From assembly GCA_014802625.1 (NCBI GenBank), contig JAAVBX010000014.1, forward strand, positions 1-46,083: a stretch of DNA of 46,083 nucleotides, read 5' to 3'. A program made the position numbers and the translations under genes. The DNA comes from a bacterium. Its GTDB lineage: Bacteria > Bacteroidota > Bacteroidia > Bacteroidales > Muribaculaceae. Numbering within the stretch: position 1 is the first letter of the stretch; each line of letters starts with the position of its first letter. Positions 1 to 8,839 of this stretch are shown piece after piece. Under the pieces are notes generated by a model that saw only the letters and a list, made by a program, of their open reading frames with translations, did no database searches and had not been told where the DNA came from.

Positions 1-88
1 CGCTGGTCCCATGGCCTGATGGTCTATGGAGAACCTCCCGACGCAGCAAGATCCGCTGGTCCCATGGCCTGATGGTCTATGGAGAACC
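1..88. repeat. 53-bp-period direct repeat, two 35-bp copies
   Basis: Positions 1-35 and 54-88 are identical over 35 bases, starting CGCTGGTCCCATGGCCTGAT, with an 18-base spacer between them. A weaker echo (TGGTTCTATGGATTCCCA) sits at about 123-140, just before the sufB promoter. The array begins at the window edge, so it may continue upstream with more copies. I see no reading frame in it. It could be the end of a minisatellite or a repeated regulatory leader; its function is unknown. Confidence 0.85.
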
Positions 89-151
89 CACACACGCAGA
101 GTAGGGACTAAAAAAACAGCTTTGGTTCTATGGATTCCCAAACATTTTGAC

Positions 152-159
152 TAACTTTG
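152..159 (+). promoter_or_regulatory. sufB promoter -7 element (TAACTTTG)
   Basis: TAACTTTG matches the Bacteroidota -7 consensus TAnnTTTG exactly. No well-spaced TTTG -33 box is obvious (a TTTG at 121-124 is too far away). The predicted start of transcription, around 163-165, leaves only about ten bases before the sufB ATG at 175. Confidence 0.6.
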
Positions 160-174
160 CGTATTATATATAGT

Positions 175-1644
175 ATGGAAAATCTCAGTCAGAATGATAA
201 GCCCTCGTCGACGCAGATACTCGACCAGGCTACCAACTCAGAATACAAATACGGCTTCACGTCAGATATCGACACAGAAATCGTGCCCCCCGGCCTGACG
301 GAAGAAACCGTACGCCTCATATCACGCCTGAAGGGTGAACCTGAATGGCTCCTTGAATTCCGCCTAAAAGCATTCCGCTATTGGCTTACGCTCACTCCCC
401 CGAAGTGGGCTCATCTTGATATCCCCCCCATCGACTTCCAGGCTATCTCCTATTACGCCGCCCCGAAGAAAAAAGAGGTCAAAAAAAGCATGGACGAGGT
501 CGACCCCGAACTCGTCGAGACTTTCAATAAACTCGGCATATCCCTCGAAGAACAGAAAATCCTCTCCGGTGTCGCCGTCGATGCAGTCATGGACTCCGTC
601 AGCGTCAAGACAACCCACCGCGAAAAACTCGCCGAGCTCGGCGTCATATTCTGCTCATTCTCCGAGGCTGTCAAAGACTACCCCGACCTCGTCAGGAAAT
701 ACCTCGGCTCCGTCGTCAGCTACCGCGACAACTTCTATGCCGCCCTCAACTCCGCCGTATTCTCCGACGGCTCCTTCGTCTACATTCCCAAGGGCGTGCG
801 CTGCCCGATGGAACTCTCCACATATTTCCGTATCAACGCCGCCGGAACCGGACAATTCGAGCGCACCCTCATCGTCGCCGACGACGACGCATACGTCAGC
901 TACCTCGAAGGATGCACCGCTCCCATGCGCGATGAAAACCAGCTCCACGCCGCCATCGTCGAGATAATCGTCGAAGAACGCGCCGAAGTCAAGTACTCAA
1001 CCGTACAGAACTGGTATGCCGGCGACAAGGAGGGTAAGGGTGGCATCTACAACTTCGTCACCAAACGTGGACTATGCCGAGGACACCGCTCCAAAATCTC
1101 CTGGACACAAGTCGAGACCGGCTCCGCCATCACCTGGAAATACCCCTCCTGTATCCTCAAAGGGGATGAGTCCGTCGGCGAATTCTACTCCGTCGCCGTC
1201 ACCAACAATTTCCAGCAGGCCGACACCGGCACGAAGATGATACATATCGGCAAGAACTCCCGAAGCACGATCGTCAGCAAAGGAATCTCGGCCGGACGTT
1301 CGCAAAACTCCTACCGGGGTCTCGTGCGTATCGACCGCAACGCTACGGGATGCCGCAACTTCACACAATGCGACTCCCTGCTGATGGGTCCGGATTGCGG
1401 TGCCCACACATTCCCGGTAATCGATGTGCGCAATCCCGAGTCGACAGCCGAACATGAGGCCACAACCTCAAAAATCAATGAAGAACAGCTCTTCTATTGT
1501 CAGCAACGCGGCATCCCTATGGAGGATGCAGTCGGCCTGATCGTCAACGGCTATGCGAAGGAGGTCATGAACAAACTCCCGATGGAATTCGCCGTCGAGG
1601 CTCAGAAACTCCTGCAAATCACGCTCGAAGGGTCCGTAGGCTAA
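175..1644 (+). CDS. sufB: Fe-S cluster assembly scaffold protein SufB
   Basis: SufB is a scaffold of the SufBC2D complex, where Fe-S clusters are built in the cytoplasm before transfer to apoproteins. The 489-residue product has the usual family length. The C-terminal region carries the family signature [16 protein letters not shown], beginning at Cys399, followed by the EHEATTS and LFYCQQRG blocks. The frame is open from a TTG at 157, but that codon overlaps the -7 promoter element, so the ATG at 175 is taken as the start. No Shine-Dalgarno site is seen. Its usual partners sufC, sufD and sufS do not follow; phoH does, 48 bases downstream. They could lie upstream of the window or elsewhere. 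Confidence 0.96.
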   Translation: MENLSQNDKPSSTQILDQATNSEYKYGFTSDIDTEIVPPGLTEETVRLISRLKGEPEWLLEFRLKAFRYWLTLTPPKWAHLDIPPIDFQAISYYAAPKKKEVKKSMDEVDPELVETFNKLGISLEEQKILSGVAVDAVMDSVSVKTTHREKLAELGVIFCSFSEAVKDYPDLVRKYLGSVVSYRDNFYAALNSAVFSDGSFVYIPKGVRCPMELSTYFRINAAGTGQFERTLIVADDDAYVSYLEGCTAPMRDENQLHAAIVEIIVEERAEVKYSTVQNWYAGDKEGKGGIYNFVTKRGLCRGHRSKISWTQVETGSAITWKYPSCILKGDESVGEFYSVAVTNNFQQADTGTKMIHIGKNSRSTIVSKGISAGRSQNSYRGLVRIDRNATGCRNFTQCDSLLMGPDCGAHTFPVIDVRNPESTAEHEATTSKINEEQLFYCQQRGIPMEDAVGLIVNGYAKEVMNKLPMEFAVEAQKLLQITLEGSVG

Positions 1645-1692
1645 ATCCGGATTATCGAGATTATCCCCGCTTAATCCCGAAAAAAAGAAAGA

Positions 1693-2676
1693 ATGATCGA
1701 AAGAACAGTCATAGTCGACGGCATAGATCCACAGACTTTCTATGGCGTCAACAATTCCAATATAAACCTCATCCGCAACCTCTTCCCGAAGTTGCGGATG
1801 GCTGCGCGCGGCAGCGTCATAAAGGTCATCGGAGAGGACTCCGAGACCGCCGAGTTCGAAAGAAAAATCAAGGAAATCGAGGCTTATGCCGCAAAATACA
1901 ATAAGCTTACCGACGAGGTCATCATCGACATCATCAAGGGTGAACCACCGAAAGCACAGAACTCCGAAGGTGTCATAATCTTCGGACAGAGCGGTCGCCC
2001 CATCGCCCCCCGCAACGCCAATCAGGCGAAAATGGTGAAATCCTTCGACGAGAACGACCTAACGTTCGCTCTCGGCCCCGCCGGAACCGGAAAGACGTAT
2101 ATCGCTATCGCCCTCGCCGTGGCGGCCTTGAAAAACCGTAAGTGCAAACGTATCATCCTCTCCCGACCCGCTGTCGAAGCCGGCGAGAAACTCGGATTCC
2201 TCCCCGGCGACATGAAGGATAAGATCGACCCATACCTGCGCCCTCTCTATGACGCTCTCGAGGATATGCTCCCCGCCGTCAAACTGAAGGAGTATATGGA
2301 ATCGGATACCATCCAGATCGCTCCCCTCGCCTTTATGCGCGGACGCACTCTCAACGATGCCATCATCATCCTCGACGAGGCCCAGAACACCACCAAACAT
2401 CAGATGAAGATGTTCCTGACCCGCCTCGGTGTCAACGCCAAGATGATAATCACCGGCGACGCCACCCAGATCGACCTCCCGCGCACGACCCAATCCGGCT
2501 TGATGCAGGCCCTCAAGATTCTGCGTGGAGTCAAGGGGATAGGTATCATCGAGTATGCCAAGAAAGATATCGTGCGCCATCCCCTCGTGCAGCGCATAGT
2601 GGATGCATACGAGGCTCGCGAGGAGAAGGTCGACAAGGAATTCGAGGCCAATCTCCCACCCCGCCCTACCGAATAA
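1693..2676 (+). CDS. phoH: PhoH-family ATPase
   Basis: This is a cytoplasmic P-loop protein of the PhoH family, linked in other bacteria to RNA metabolism and phosphate stress; the substrate is not established. The 327-residue product has Walker A GPAGTGKT at residues 128-135, the family block SRPAVEAGEKLGFLPGD just after it, and Walker B with Asp228-Glu229 in LDEAQN. The roughly 110-residue N-terminal extension matches the long PhoH-like form. It lies 48 bases after sufB and 16 before the DUF2027 gene, so the three may be co-transcribed. No terminator is visible between them. Confidence 0.94.
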   Translation: MIERTVIVDGIDPQTFYGVNNSNINLIRNLFPKLRMAARGSVIKVIGEDSETAEFERKIKEIEAYAAKYNKLTDEVIIDIIKGEPPKAQNSEGVIIFGQSGRPIAPRNANQAKMVKSFDENDLTFALGPAGTGKTYIAIALAVAALKNRKCKRIILSRPAVEAGEKLGFLPGDMKDKIDPYLRPLYDALEDMLPAVKLKEYMESDTIQIAPLAFMRGRTLNDAIIILDEAQNTTKHQMKMFLTRLGVNAKMIITGDATQIDLPRTTQSGLMQALKILRGVKGIGIIEYAKKDIVRHPLVQRIVDAYEAREEKVDKEFEANLPPRPTE

Positions 2677-2692
2677 TAAAAGAAATATCCAA

Positions 2693-3394
2693 ATGATCCA
2701 ACCAGGAGATACAGTCAGATACCTCAATTCAGTCGGCGGCGGTATAGTGCGCCGAGTAGAGGGTAAAATCGCTTATGTCGACGACAACGGCTTCGAGACC
2801 CCCTATCCGGTCAAGGAGCTCGTGGTCGTTCTGCCCGCGGGCCACGAGAAACCGCAGGGTGGCGCACGCCTCATGTTCGACCAGAAAGCATTCGACGCCG
2901 GAAAATCCGAAGCCCGGAAACCAAAGGAGATTCCGGCCCCGGCCCCCAAGGCCGCGCCCGTAGAGGAGACACCCCACGGCGACCGTATTACACTCGCCCT
3001 CGCTTTCGAGCCATCCGATCCGAAGAGGCTCTCCGAAGCCACATTCAATGCGGTGCTCGTCAACGACTCCAACTACACGCTGCAATTCATGCTGGCAGGA
3101 CGCAGTCCGGAAAGTGCGGAATGGAACATCATATATCAGGGCGATGTGCAACCCAATGAATTGATAGATCTCGCACAGTTCTCCCATTCGACACTCGGCC
3201 GCATAGAGCGAATCGTTTTCCAAGCGATAGCCTTCAAACAGGATAAGGAGTTTGAAATCAAGGATCCCATCACGGTCTCACGCAAACTTGACCTGACAAA
3301 ATTCCATAAGCTTCACTGTTTCCGACCGGACCGTTATTTCGATACCCCCGTACTCTCCTACCCGCTGGTCAACTCCGACCGTCCGGTCAAATAA
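2693..3394 (+). CDS. DUF2027 domain protein, apparently without Smr domain
   Basis: The N-terminus (MIQPGDTVRYLNSVGGG, then a conserved VRRVEGKIAYVDDNGFE stretch) is the SH3-like start typical of the Bacteroidota family DUF2027. A Pro/Ala-rich linker at residues 80-100 leads to a beta-rich second domain. The frame stays open upstream to 2603, but that part overlaps the end of phoH and is not conserved-looking, so the ATG at 2693 is chosen. The product is 233 residues. Many relatives, as I recall the family, end in an Smr nuclease-like domain; I see none here. Function unknown. Confidence 0.85.
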   Translation: MIQPGDTVRYLNSVGGGIVRRVEGKIAYVDDNGFETPYPVKELVVVLPAGHEKPQGGARLMFDQKAFDAGKSEARKPKEIPAPAPKAAPVEETPHGDRITLALAFEPSDPKRLSEATFNAVLVNDSNYTLQFMLAGRSPESAEWNIIYQGDVQPNELIDLAQFSHSTLGRIERIVFQAIAFKQDKEFEIKDPITVSRKLDLTKFHKLHCFRPDRYFDTPVLSYPLVNSDRPVK

Positions 3395-3428
3395 ATAATA
3401 TGCATTCACCGGTTTAAACGACCTAACC

Positions 3429-3866
3429 ATGGCAGAACAGAAATTCTGGACCTATCCTGCGGAAGCGGAATCCGGCAAGACCCTGATTATCACGGGCCGC
3501 GACGGTATCGACAAATTCCGGGAAAGCGGAAAATATATATATCGGCTCACCGTCAGCTGGGACTATACACCCCTGCCCGACGGAATGCCTTCCGATGCCG
3601 ATGCCGCCCTTATGGAGCAGGCCACCGATGCACTGCTGGCCGAGACGAAGCGCGATACGGCAGCCGTTCTCACGGGAATCTATACCGGCGACGGCCGGCG
3701 CGACTGGATATTCTATACCCGATCCCTGCATATTTTCCGAAATATCCTCAACCGCGCACTTGCCTCTCTTCCCCCACTCCCTCTCGCCATCGACGCCGCC
3801 GAGGATCCCCTATGGGAGGAATATCTCGATATGCGCGCCCAGACCTACATCCCCGACGAGGATTAA
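3429..3866 (+). CDS. DUF695 domain protein
   Basis: A 145-residue soluble protein with no signal peptide or membrane segment. The order of conserved-looking blocks (WDYTPLPDGMP, AVLTGIYTGDGRRDWIFYTR, DPLWEEY) fits DUF695, a small family of unknown function. It follows the DUF2027 gene after 34 bases on the same strand, and may be the last gene of the sufB-phoH run. The catalytic role, if any, cannot be read from the sequence. Confidence 0.75.
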   Translation: MAEQKFWTYPAEAESGKTLIITGRDGIDKFRESGKYIYRLTVSWDYTPLPDGMPSDADAALMEQATDALLAETKRDTAAVLTGIYTGDGRRDWIFYTRSLHIFRNILNRALASLPPLPLAIDAAEDPLWEEYLDMRAQTYIPDED

Positions 3867-3880
3867 AGAGACCCTTTCGC

Positions 3881-3927
3881 CTCATCTCTCCTCCTCACCT
3901 CATCTCTCCTCCTCACCTCCTCTCTCC
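3881..3927. repeat. 18-bp tandem repeat, pyrimidine-rich
   Basis: The unit CTCATCTCTCCTCCTCAC occurs at 3881-3898 and again at 3899-3916, followed by a partial, degenerate third copy. The plus strand is almost all C and T. It lies in the 168-base gap before the amylase gene, in which I find no convincing TAnnTTTG promoter. Confidence 0.85.
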
Positions 3928-4034
3928 CGTGATTCCATAAGATACCCCATGCATCAGCGCGAAGCTTGTCGGTGCCGGCGGCTCCGCCGCCATCCGAGCC
4001 CTAATAATAGCCAATAAAACTAAATAAATACCAT

Positions 4035-6818
4035 ATGCTCAAACTAAAACTCACCCTGCTCCTGGCCATACTCGCGCTCGCCATCCCGGCGCTGCGCGCT
4101 CAGGTGACCTCCGAGCCAACACCCCTCTACGACAACAGTCAGGATGTCGTAATCTATTTCCACGCCAACGAAGGCAACAAAGGGCTGATCAATCTCCCCG
4201 AATCAACCGCAATCTATGCCCACACCGGTGTCATCACCAGCAATTCCAAGGATGATACCGACTGGAAATACGCCACCGACTGGTCGAAGAATCTGGAGAA
4301 ATACAAGATGACCTACGTCAGTCAGAATCTCTATTCTCTCAATATCGGCGATATCAAGGAATTCTACGGTATAAAGTCGGCTACGGAAGTGGTCAAGAAA
4401 CTCGTCTTTGTATTCCGTGATGCTTCCGGCAACAAGACCGGCAAGACTGCCTCCGGTGCGGATATCACGCTCGACGTCATCTCCACCGCCCTCCAGGTCG
4501 ACTTCTCGACAGACCTCACCGGAACTACAGTCACATCCCGGAATCCCACGGTAAACTTCAAGCTCTCCTCAAATCAGGTAGCCGACAAGATGTGGATCAC
4601 TATCAATCTGGAGAAGATGATTGAGAAAGAGAATGTCAGCGAACTGGATTTCTCCTACACCATGACCCAGAAGGGTAATTATATGGTCTACGGCAATGTG
4701 GAGATCGACGGCAAGGTGACATCCCGCCAGATCAAACTCACCTTCGTCGATGCCGCCGAAGAGAAGCCCTATCCCGGCGGAAGTCCGAAAATGGGGACAG
4801 TGCGCAATGCCGACGGCTCCGTTACATTCTGTTTCGCCGCTCCGATGAAAGAAAATGTAGGCCTCATCGGCTCCTGGATGGGGTATGATGCGGCCAATCC
4901 CATCGCGATGTACAAGGATAATGTGAACGGTATCAACTATTTCTGGACTACGGTCCAGGGTCTCGACGCCGACAAACCTTATATCTATTATTACCTTGTA
5001 GATGGCACATACAGGGTCGGCGACCCCTACGCGCGCCTTGTGCTCGATCCCTACAATGATAAGTATATCTCCTCCTCCGTCTATCCCGATATGCCTGAAT
5101 ATCCCTCCGAAGTGGGTAATAATGTATTCCTCGCGGTATATCAGGAGAACCTCAACGACTTCAACTGGACCGACGACAATTTCCGCCCCGTGGCAAAGAA
5201 AGACCTCGTAATCTATGAGCTTCTGCTGCGTGATTTCACAGGCACAGAGGGTCAGGCCAAGGGTAACGGCACCGTGCGTCAGGCCATTGAGAAACTCCCC
5301 TACCTCAAGGCCCTCGGCGTCAACGCCATCGAACTCCTCCCCATCAACGAATTCAACGGCAATATCTCCTGGGGCTATAACCCCAACTTCTACTTCGCCC
5401 CCGACAAGGCCTACGGCACACCAGACGACTACAAGGAATTCATCAATCTCTGCCACGAGAACGGCATCGCTGTGATTCTTGACATGGTATTCAACCAGAC
5501 CGACGGCAATCACCCCTGGTATGTCATGTACTCTCCCGGACAGAATCCGATGTATAACCTCGACGCTCCCCACGCCTACAGCGTGCTCAACGATATAAAT
5601 CAGGGCCACCCGCTCATCCGCCGGCAGTGGCAGGATGTGGTGAAATACTGGATGACGGAATACCACATCGACGGCTACCGTTTCGACCTCGTGAAGGGTC
5701 TCGGCGACAATGATTCATACGCCAACAACGGCGATGCCGCCACCAACGCCTACAACGCCTCGCGCGTGGCCAACATGCACGCCATCCAGGAGGCCATGAA
5801 TGAAATAAACCCCGATGCTTATTTCATCAACGAGAACCTCGCCGGAGCCCAGGAGGAGAATGAGATGGCTGAGTTCGGCATGCTCAACTGGGCCAATGTC
5901 AATGACGCCGGTTGCCAGTATGCTATGGGATACAAGTCAAACTCAAATCTCAACCGCATGTATGCCAAGAACGACAGCCGACTCATCAACTCCACGGTGG
6001 CCTACCTCGAATCCCACGACGAACAGCGTCTCGCCTACAAGCAGGTGAAATTCGGATTGAGCCAGGTGAAAAATAATCACCCCCTCGCCATGCGCCGTCT
6101 CGGATCGGCAGCCGCTCAAATGATTCTCTGTCCCGGCGCCCATATGATCTGGCAATTCTCCGAGATGGGCAATGCCCAGAACACCAAGAACGACGACGGT
6201 GGCAACAACACGGATCCGAAAATCGTCAACTGGAATCTCCTCGATGACCCGGCCAACCGCGCCCTGATGGAGAATTATGCCGCCCTGATCTCTATCCGCA
6301 CATCCAACACCGACCTCTTCGACGTGGAGAACGGCGCGACATTCTCAATGACATGCGGAGCCAATGACTGGGCAAACGGACGCACAATCATCGCCTCCAC
6401 CGACGACAAACAGCTCATCGCCGTCATGAATCCCAACATTGACCAGACAATCACAGTCGACGTGCCCTTCAACTTCCCCGCCGAACGCTACGTACGCGGC
6501 TGCCAGTCGGCCGGAACCGAATCCACCTTCGACGCGAATGCAGGCACCGTCACTGTAGCCCCCAACTCCTTCATCGTAATCGCCACCTCAAATCTCAGCG
6601 AGGTGACCGATATCATCGCCGACAATGAATCTCCCCTCACAGTCTTCGGCATGAAGGGGGCGCTGATGATCGCCGATGCCGCCGAGGGTGCGGAGGTTTA
6701 CGATCTCGCCGGAACGCGCCGCTTCGCCACTTCCGAATCCTCCGCCACCGTCAGCCTTCCCGCCGGAATCTACATCGTCCGCGGAGCCGGCAAGGCCGTA
6801 AAGGTCATCGTCAGATAA
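4035..6818 (+). CDS. Secreted multidomain GH13 alpha-amylase family enzyme with type IX-like C-terminal tail
   Basis: A 927-residue exported starch- or glycogen-active glycoside hydrolase. Residues 1-22 form a signal peptide ending ALRAQ. Residues 30-240 hold one or two beta domains resembling DUF4961-type starch-enzyme domains. A CBM48/E-set-like domain follows near 250-350, then the GH13 barrel from about 390. The catalytic residues are readable: nucleophile Asp551 in DGYRFDL, acid/base Glu600 in YFINENLAG, and Asp662 in ESHDEQR. The last 80 residues (EVYDLAGTRR, LPAGIYIVRG) look like a type IX secretion sorting domain. It stands alone between a repeat-bearing gap and a strong terminator, with no SusCD pair in view. 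The exact linkage specificity is not determinable. Confidence 0.92.
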   Translation: MLKLKLTLLLAILALAIPALRAQVTSEPTPLYDNSQDVVIYFHANEGNKGLINLPESTAIYAHTGVITSNSKDDTDWKYATDWSKNLEKYKMTYVSQNLYSLNIGDIKEFYGIKSATEVVKKLVFVFRDASGNKTGKTASGADITLDVISTALQVDFSTDLTGTTVTSRNPTVNFKLSSNQVADKMWITINLEKMIEKENVSELDFSYTMTQKGNYMVYGNVEIDGKVTSRQIKLTFVDAAEEKPYPGGSPKMGTVRNADGSVTFCFAAPMKENVGLIGSWMGYDAANPIAMYKDNVNGINYFWTTVQGLDADKPYIYYYLVDGTYRVGDPYARLVLDPYNDKYISSSVYPDMPEYPSEVGNNVFLAVYQENLNDFNWTDDNFRPVAKKDLVIYELLLRDFTGTEGQAKGNGTVRQAIEKLPYLKALGVNAIELLPINEFNGNISWGYNPNFYFAPDKAYGTPDDYKEFINLCHENGIAVILDMVFNQTDGNHPWYVMYSPGQNPMYNLDAPHAYSVLNDINQGHPLIRRQWQDVVKYWMTEYHIDGYRFDLVKGLGDNDSYANNGDAATNAYNASRVANMHAIQEAMNEINPDAYFINENLAGAQEENEMAEFGMLNWANVNDAGCQYAMGYKSNSNLNRMYAKNDSRLINSTVAYLESHDEQRLAYKQVKFGLSQVKNNHPLAMRRLGSAAAQMILCPGAHMIWQFSEMGNAQNTKNDDGGNNTDPKIVNWNLLDDPANRALMENYAALISIRTSNTDLFDVENGATFSMTCGANDWANGRTIIASTDDKQLIAVMNPNIDQTITVDVPFNFPAERYVRGCQSAGTESTFDANAGTVTVAPNSFIVIATSNLSEVTDIIADNESPLTVFGMKGALMIADAAEGAEVYDLAGTRRFATSESSATVSLPAGIYIVRGAGKAVKVIVR

Positions 6819-6845
6819 GGGAATTCCCGAAAATACCACTTAAAG

Positions 6846-6878
6846 AAAAGCTTAAGCCCTCCGGCTTAAGCTTTTTTT
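6846..6878 (+). terminator. Rho-independent terminator after the GH13 gene
   Basis: A 13-bp stem (AAAAGCTTAAGCC at 6846-6858) pairs with GGCTTAAGCTTTT at 6863-6875 around a CTCC loop and runs into T residues. It lies 27 bases after the amylase stop codon. Confidence 0.9.
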
Positions 6879-7176
6879 ATTCCTTTTAATCTTTTGGCTC
6901 AGCCATTTAACTCTTTTCAACCAATATTGACACGCACGGCGGCGTTTCATATCCGGTTGCCTTAATGACAATGCCCCGGACGGCGGGCAGGCGACCGAGA
7001 GGTTCATCTCCTGCCGGCCCCGGAATTGAAAACATGAATTGTCTAAATTTTGGGTTATATACATTAGTAATTTCTATCTTGCATGGCTATCCTTATATGG
7101 ACGCGATTATGCCATGCGCCCCGGCCCGGACGTCGAGACGACGCCCGGGCCGCGTGGTTTTACTTCAACATATATC
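6879..7176. other. Gene-free gap with three hairpins
   Basis: About 300 bases hold no convincing gene. Three inverted repeats are visible: an imperfect GC-rich one near 6973-7023 (arms around GGGCAGG and CCTGCC), a 7-bp pair GCATGGC at 7081-7087 with GCCATGC at 7111-7117, and a long stem at 7122-7152. A weak promoter-like pair, TTTG at 7049-7052 and TATCTTG at 7075-7081, lies between the first and second. The region could encode a small RNA, but no known RNA family is recognised. Confidence 0.45.
7122..7158 (+). terminator. Strong GC hairpin, terminator-like
   Basis: CGGCCCGG at 7122-7129 pairs with CCGGGCCG at 7145-7152. Inside, CGTC at 7131-7134 pairs with GACG at 7140-7143, leaving a five-base loop. 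GTGGTTTT follows, giving a short T run. It would end a transcript arising within the gap; no such gene is identified. Confidence 0.45.
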
Positions 7177-7207
7177 TTGCAATTCTCCTAAACTTTTGCT
7201 AACTTTG
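7177..7207 (+). promoter_or_regulatory. Promoter of the rel/spoT gene
   Basis: A TTG(C) -33 box at 7177-7179 and a perfect -7 box TAACTTTG at 7200-7207 are separated by 20 bases, the spacing expected for the Bacteroidota housekeeping sigma factor. The ATG follows about 27 bases after the likely start of transcription. Confidence 0.75.
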
Positions 7208-7238
7208 TGACAACACCCTCTCTTAATCCGTCGCCGCC

Positions 7239-8810
7239 ATGAATCACGCCGCCAACATACCGTTTTACGAATCATCCGAATCCCTCCCGGCCGATCGCGC
7301 CTTCAGGAGGCTTATGGATGCCTATCTGCGCTCCAACCACCGTCGGAAAGTCGAAATTATCGAGAAGGCCTACCGATTCGCGCGTAATGCCCATTCCGAT
7401 ATGCGGCGTCTGAACGGCGAACCATATATCCTGCATCCACTTGAGGTGGCACGCATAGCCATCGAGGAACTCGGTCTCGGCTCCACATCAATCTGCTGCG
7501 CTCTCCTGCATGACGTGGTCGAGAATTCCGACTATACCACCGATGATATCAGATCGGCTTTCGGAGACCGTATCGGCGATATAGTGGAGGGTATCAGCCG
7601 CATTTCCGGCGGCATTCTCGGTCATAACGCGGAGGTGCAGGCTGAGAAATTCCGCAAACTTCTCCTCAGCATGTCCACCGACGTGCGCGTCGTCCTCGTC
7701 AAGATGGCCGACAGGCTCCACAATATGCGCACACTCGATGCCCTCCCCCCGGCCAAACAGAAGCGTGTGGCCGATGAGACACTTTATGTCTACGCCCCGC
7801 TGGCCCATCGCCTCGGCCTGAGCAAGATGAAGTATGAGCTGGAGGACCTCGCCATGCGGTATAAGCATCCCGATGTCTACGCCATGATCCGGTCGAAGGT
7901 GACGGAGAGCGAGGCCGAACGCCGGAGAATCGTAGAGGAATTCGTAGCCCCGGTGCGCGGCAAATTCGATGAGGCCGGCTTCAGATATGAAATCAAGGCC
8001 CGTGTCAAAAGCGCATACTCCATCTATAACAAGATGCAGAAGAAAAACGTTCCATTCGAGGAGGTCTACGATATCTATGCGCTCCGCGTGATATTCGACA
8101 ATGATGACGACGCTCTCGAGAAACTACGGTGCTGGCAGATTTATACCTTCTTCACCGATTTCTATCAGGTGCATCCCGGCCGCCTGCGCGACTGGACATC
8201 GACACCGAAGGCCAACGGATACCGCGCGCTGCATCTCACCGCCATGGGACCCGACGGGAAATGGATCGAGGTGCAGATACGCTCACGCAAGATGGACGAA
8301 ATTGCCGAACTCGGCTTCGCCGCCCACTGGAAATACAAAACCGGAGAAGAGAATACGGAAAGCGAACTCGACTCCTGGATGAATACGATCAAGGATATCC
8401 TGGCCAATCCCGCCCCGGACGCCATCGATTTCCTCGACACTATAAAACTCTCCCTCTATTCCCGCGAAATCTATGTCTTCACCCCCGACGGCGACTTGAT
8501 TTCGCTCCCCTCGGGTTCGACAGTGCTCGACATGGCATTCGCGATCCATACTCACCTCGGATTGCATTGCGTGGCCGGCAAAATCAACCGTCGCCTCGTC
8601 GAGCCGGGCCACGAACTGCAGTCGGGCGATCAGGTGGAGATTATCTCCGCCGAGAAATCATGCCCCACACCCGCGCTGCTCGGAATGTGCCGCACGGCCA
8701 AAGCCCTGCATAAACTCCGTGTCTACCTGCGCCGCCACAGTGTCGACTCCCATTCATCCTCTCCGGCCAATCCCCACGCCGGCTTCCGCATGGACATCCC
8801 GCAGGAATAA
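7239..8810 (+). CDS. Short RelA/SpoT-family (p)ppGpp synthetase/hydrolase ending after TGS
   Basis: A cytoplasmic alarmone enzyme. The HD hydrolase domain (about residues 35-185) keeps His66, His91-Asp92 in LLHDVVEN, and the MADRLHNMRT motif. The synthetase domain (about 235-360) keeps RVKSAYSIYNKM, YDIYALRVIF, DWTSTPKANGYRALHLT and EVQIRS, so both activities look intact. A TGS domain spans roughly 405-470. The protein stops at 523 residues, whereas long Rel/SpoT proteins run to about 700-750 with helical, zinc-finger/CC and ACT domains. The next gene starts 29 bases later, so this is not a frameshifted longer gene within the visible DNA. A full-length paralog may exist elsewhere. Confidence 0.93.
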   Translation: MNHAANIPFYESSESLPADRAFRRLMDAYLRSNHRRKVEIIEKAYRFARNAHSDMRRLNGEPYILHPLEVARIAIEELGLGSTSICCALLHDVVENSDYTTDDIRSAFGDRIGDIVEGISRISGGILGHNAEVQAEKFRKLLLSMSTDVRVVLVKMADRLHNMRTLDALPPAKQKRVADETLYVYAPLAHRLGLSKMKYELEDLAMRYKHPDVYAMIRSKVTESEAERRRIVEEFVAPVRGKFDEAGFRYEIKARVKSAYSIYNKMQKKNVPFEEVYDIYALRVIFDNDDDALEKLRCWQIYTFFTDFYQVHPGRLRDWTSTPKANGYRALHLTAMGPDGKWIEVQIRSRKMDEIAELGFAAHWKYKTGEENTESELDSWMNTIKDILANPAPDAIDFLDTIKLSLYSREIYVFTPDGDLISLPSGSTVLDMAFAIHTHLGLHCVAGKINRRLVEPGHELQSGDQVEIISAEKSCPTPALLGMCRTAKALHKLRVYLRRHSVDSHSSSPANPHAGFRMDIPQE

Positions 8811-8839
8811 ATCAGAGAAACTCCCGAAATTCCATTCCA

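Noticed and set aside
4569..5666. A 365-codon open frame on the minus strand inside the amylase gene
   Set aside because: It runs antisense to a gene with clear GH13 active-site motifs. Its His/Val/Gly-rich composition is what the complement of GC-rich codons gives.
6852..7064. A 70-codon basic minus-strand frame in the gap after the amylase gene
   Set aside because: It crosses the terminator stem and has no promoter or recognised domain. Its Lys/Arg-rich end comes from the terminator T run.
7083..7202. A 39-codon frame that might be a leader peptide before rel
   Set aside because: It runs through the hairpins and ends inside the rel -7 box, with no ribosome-binding site and no run of regulatory codons.
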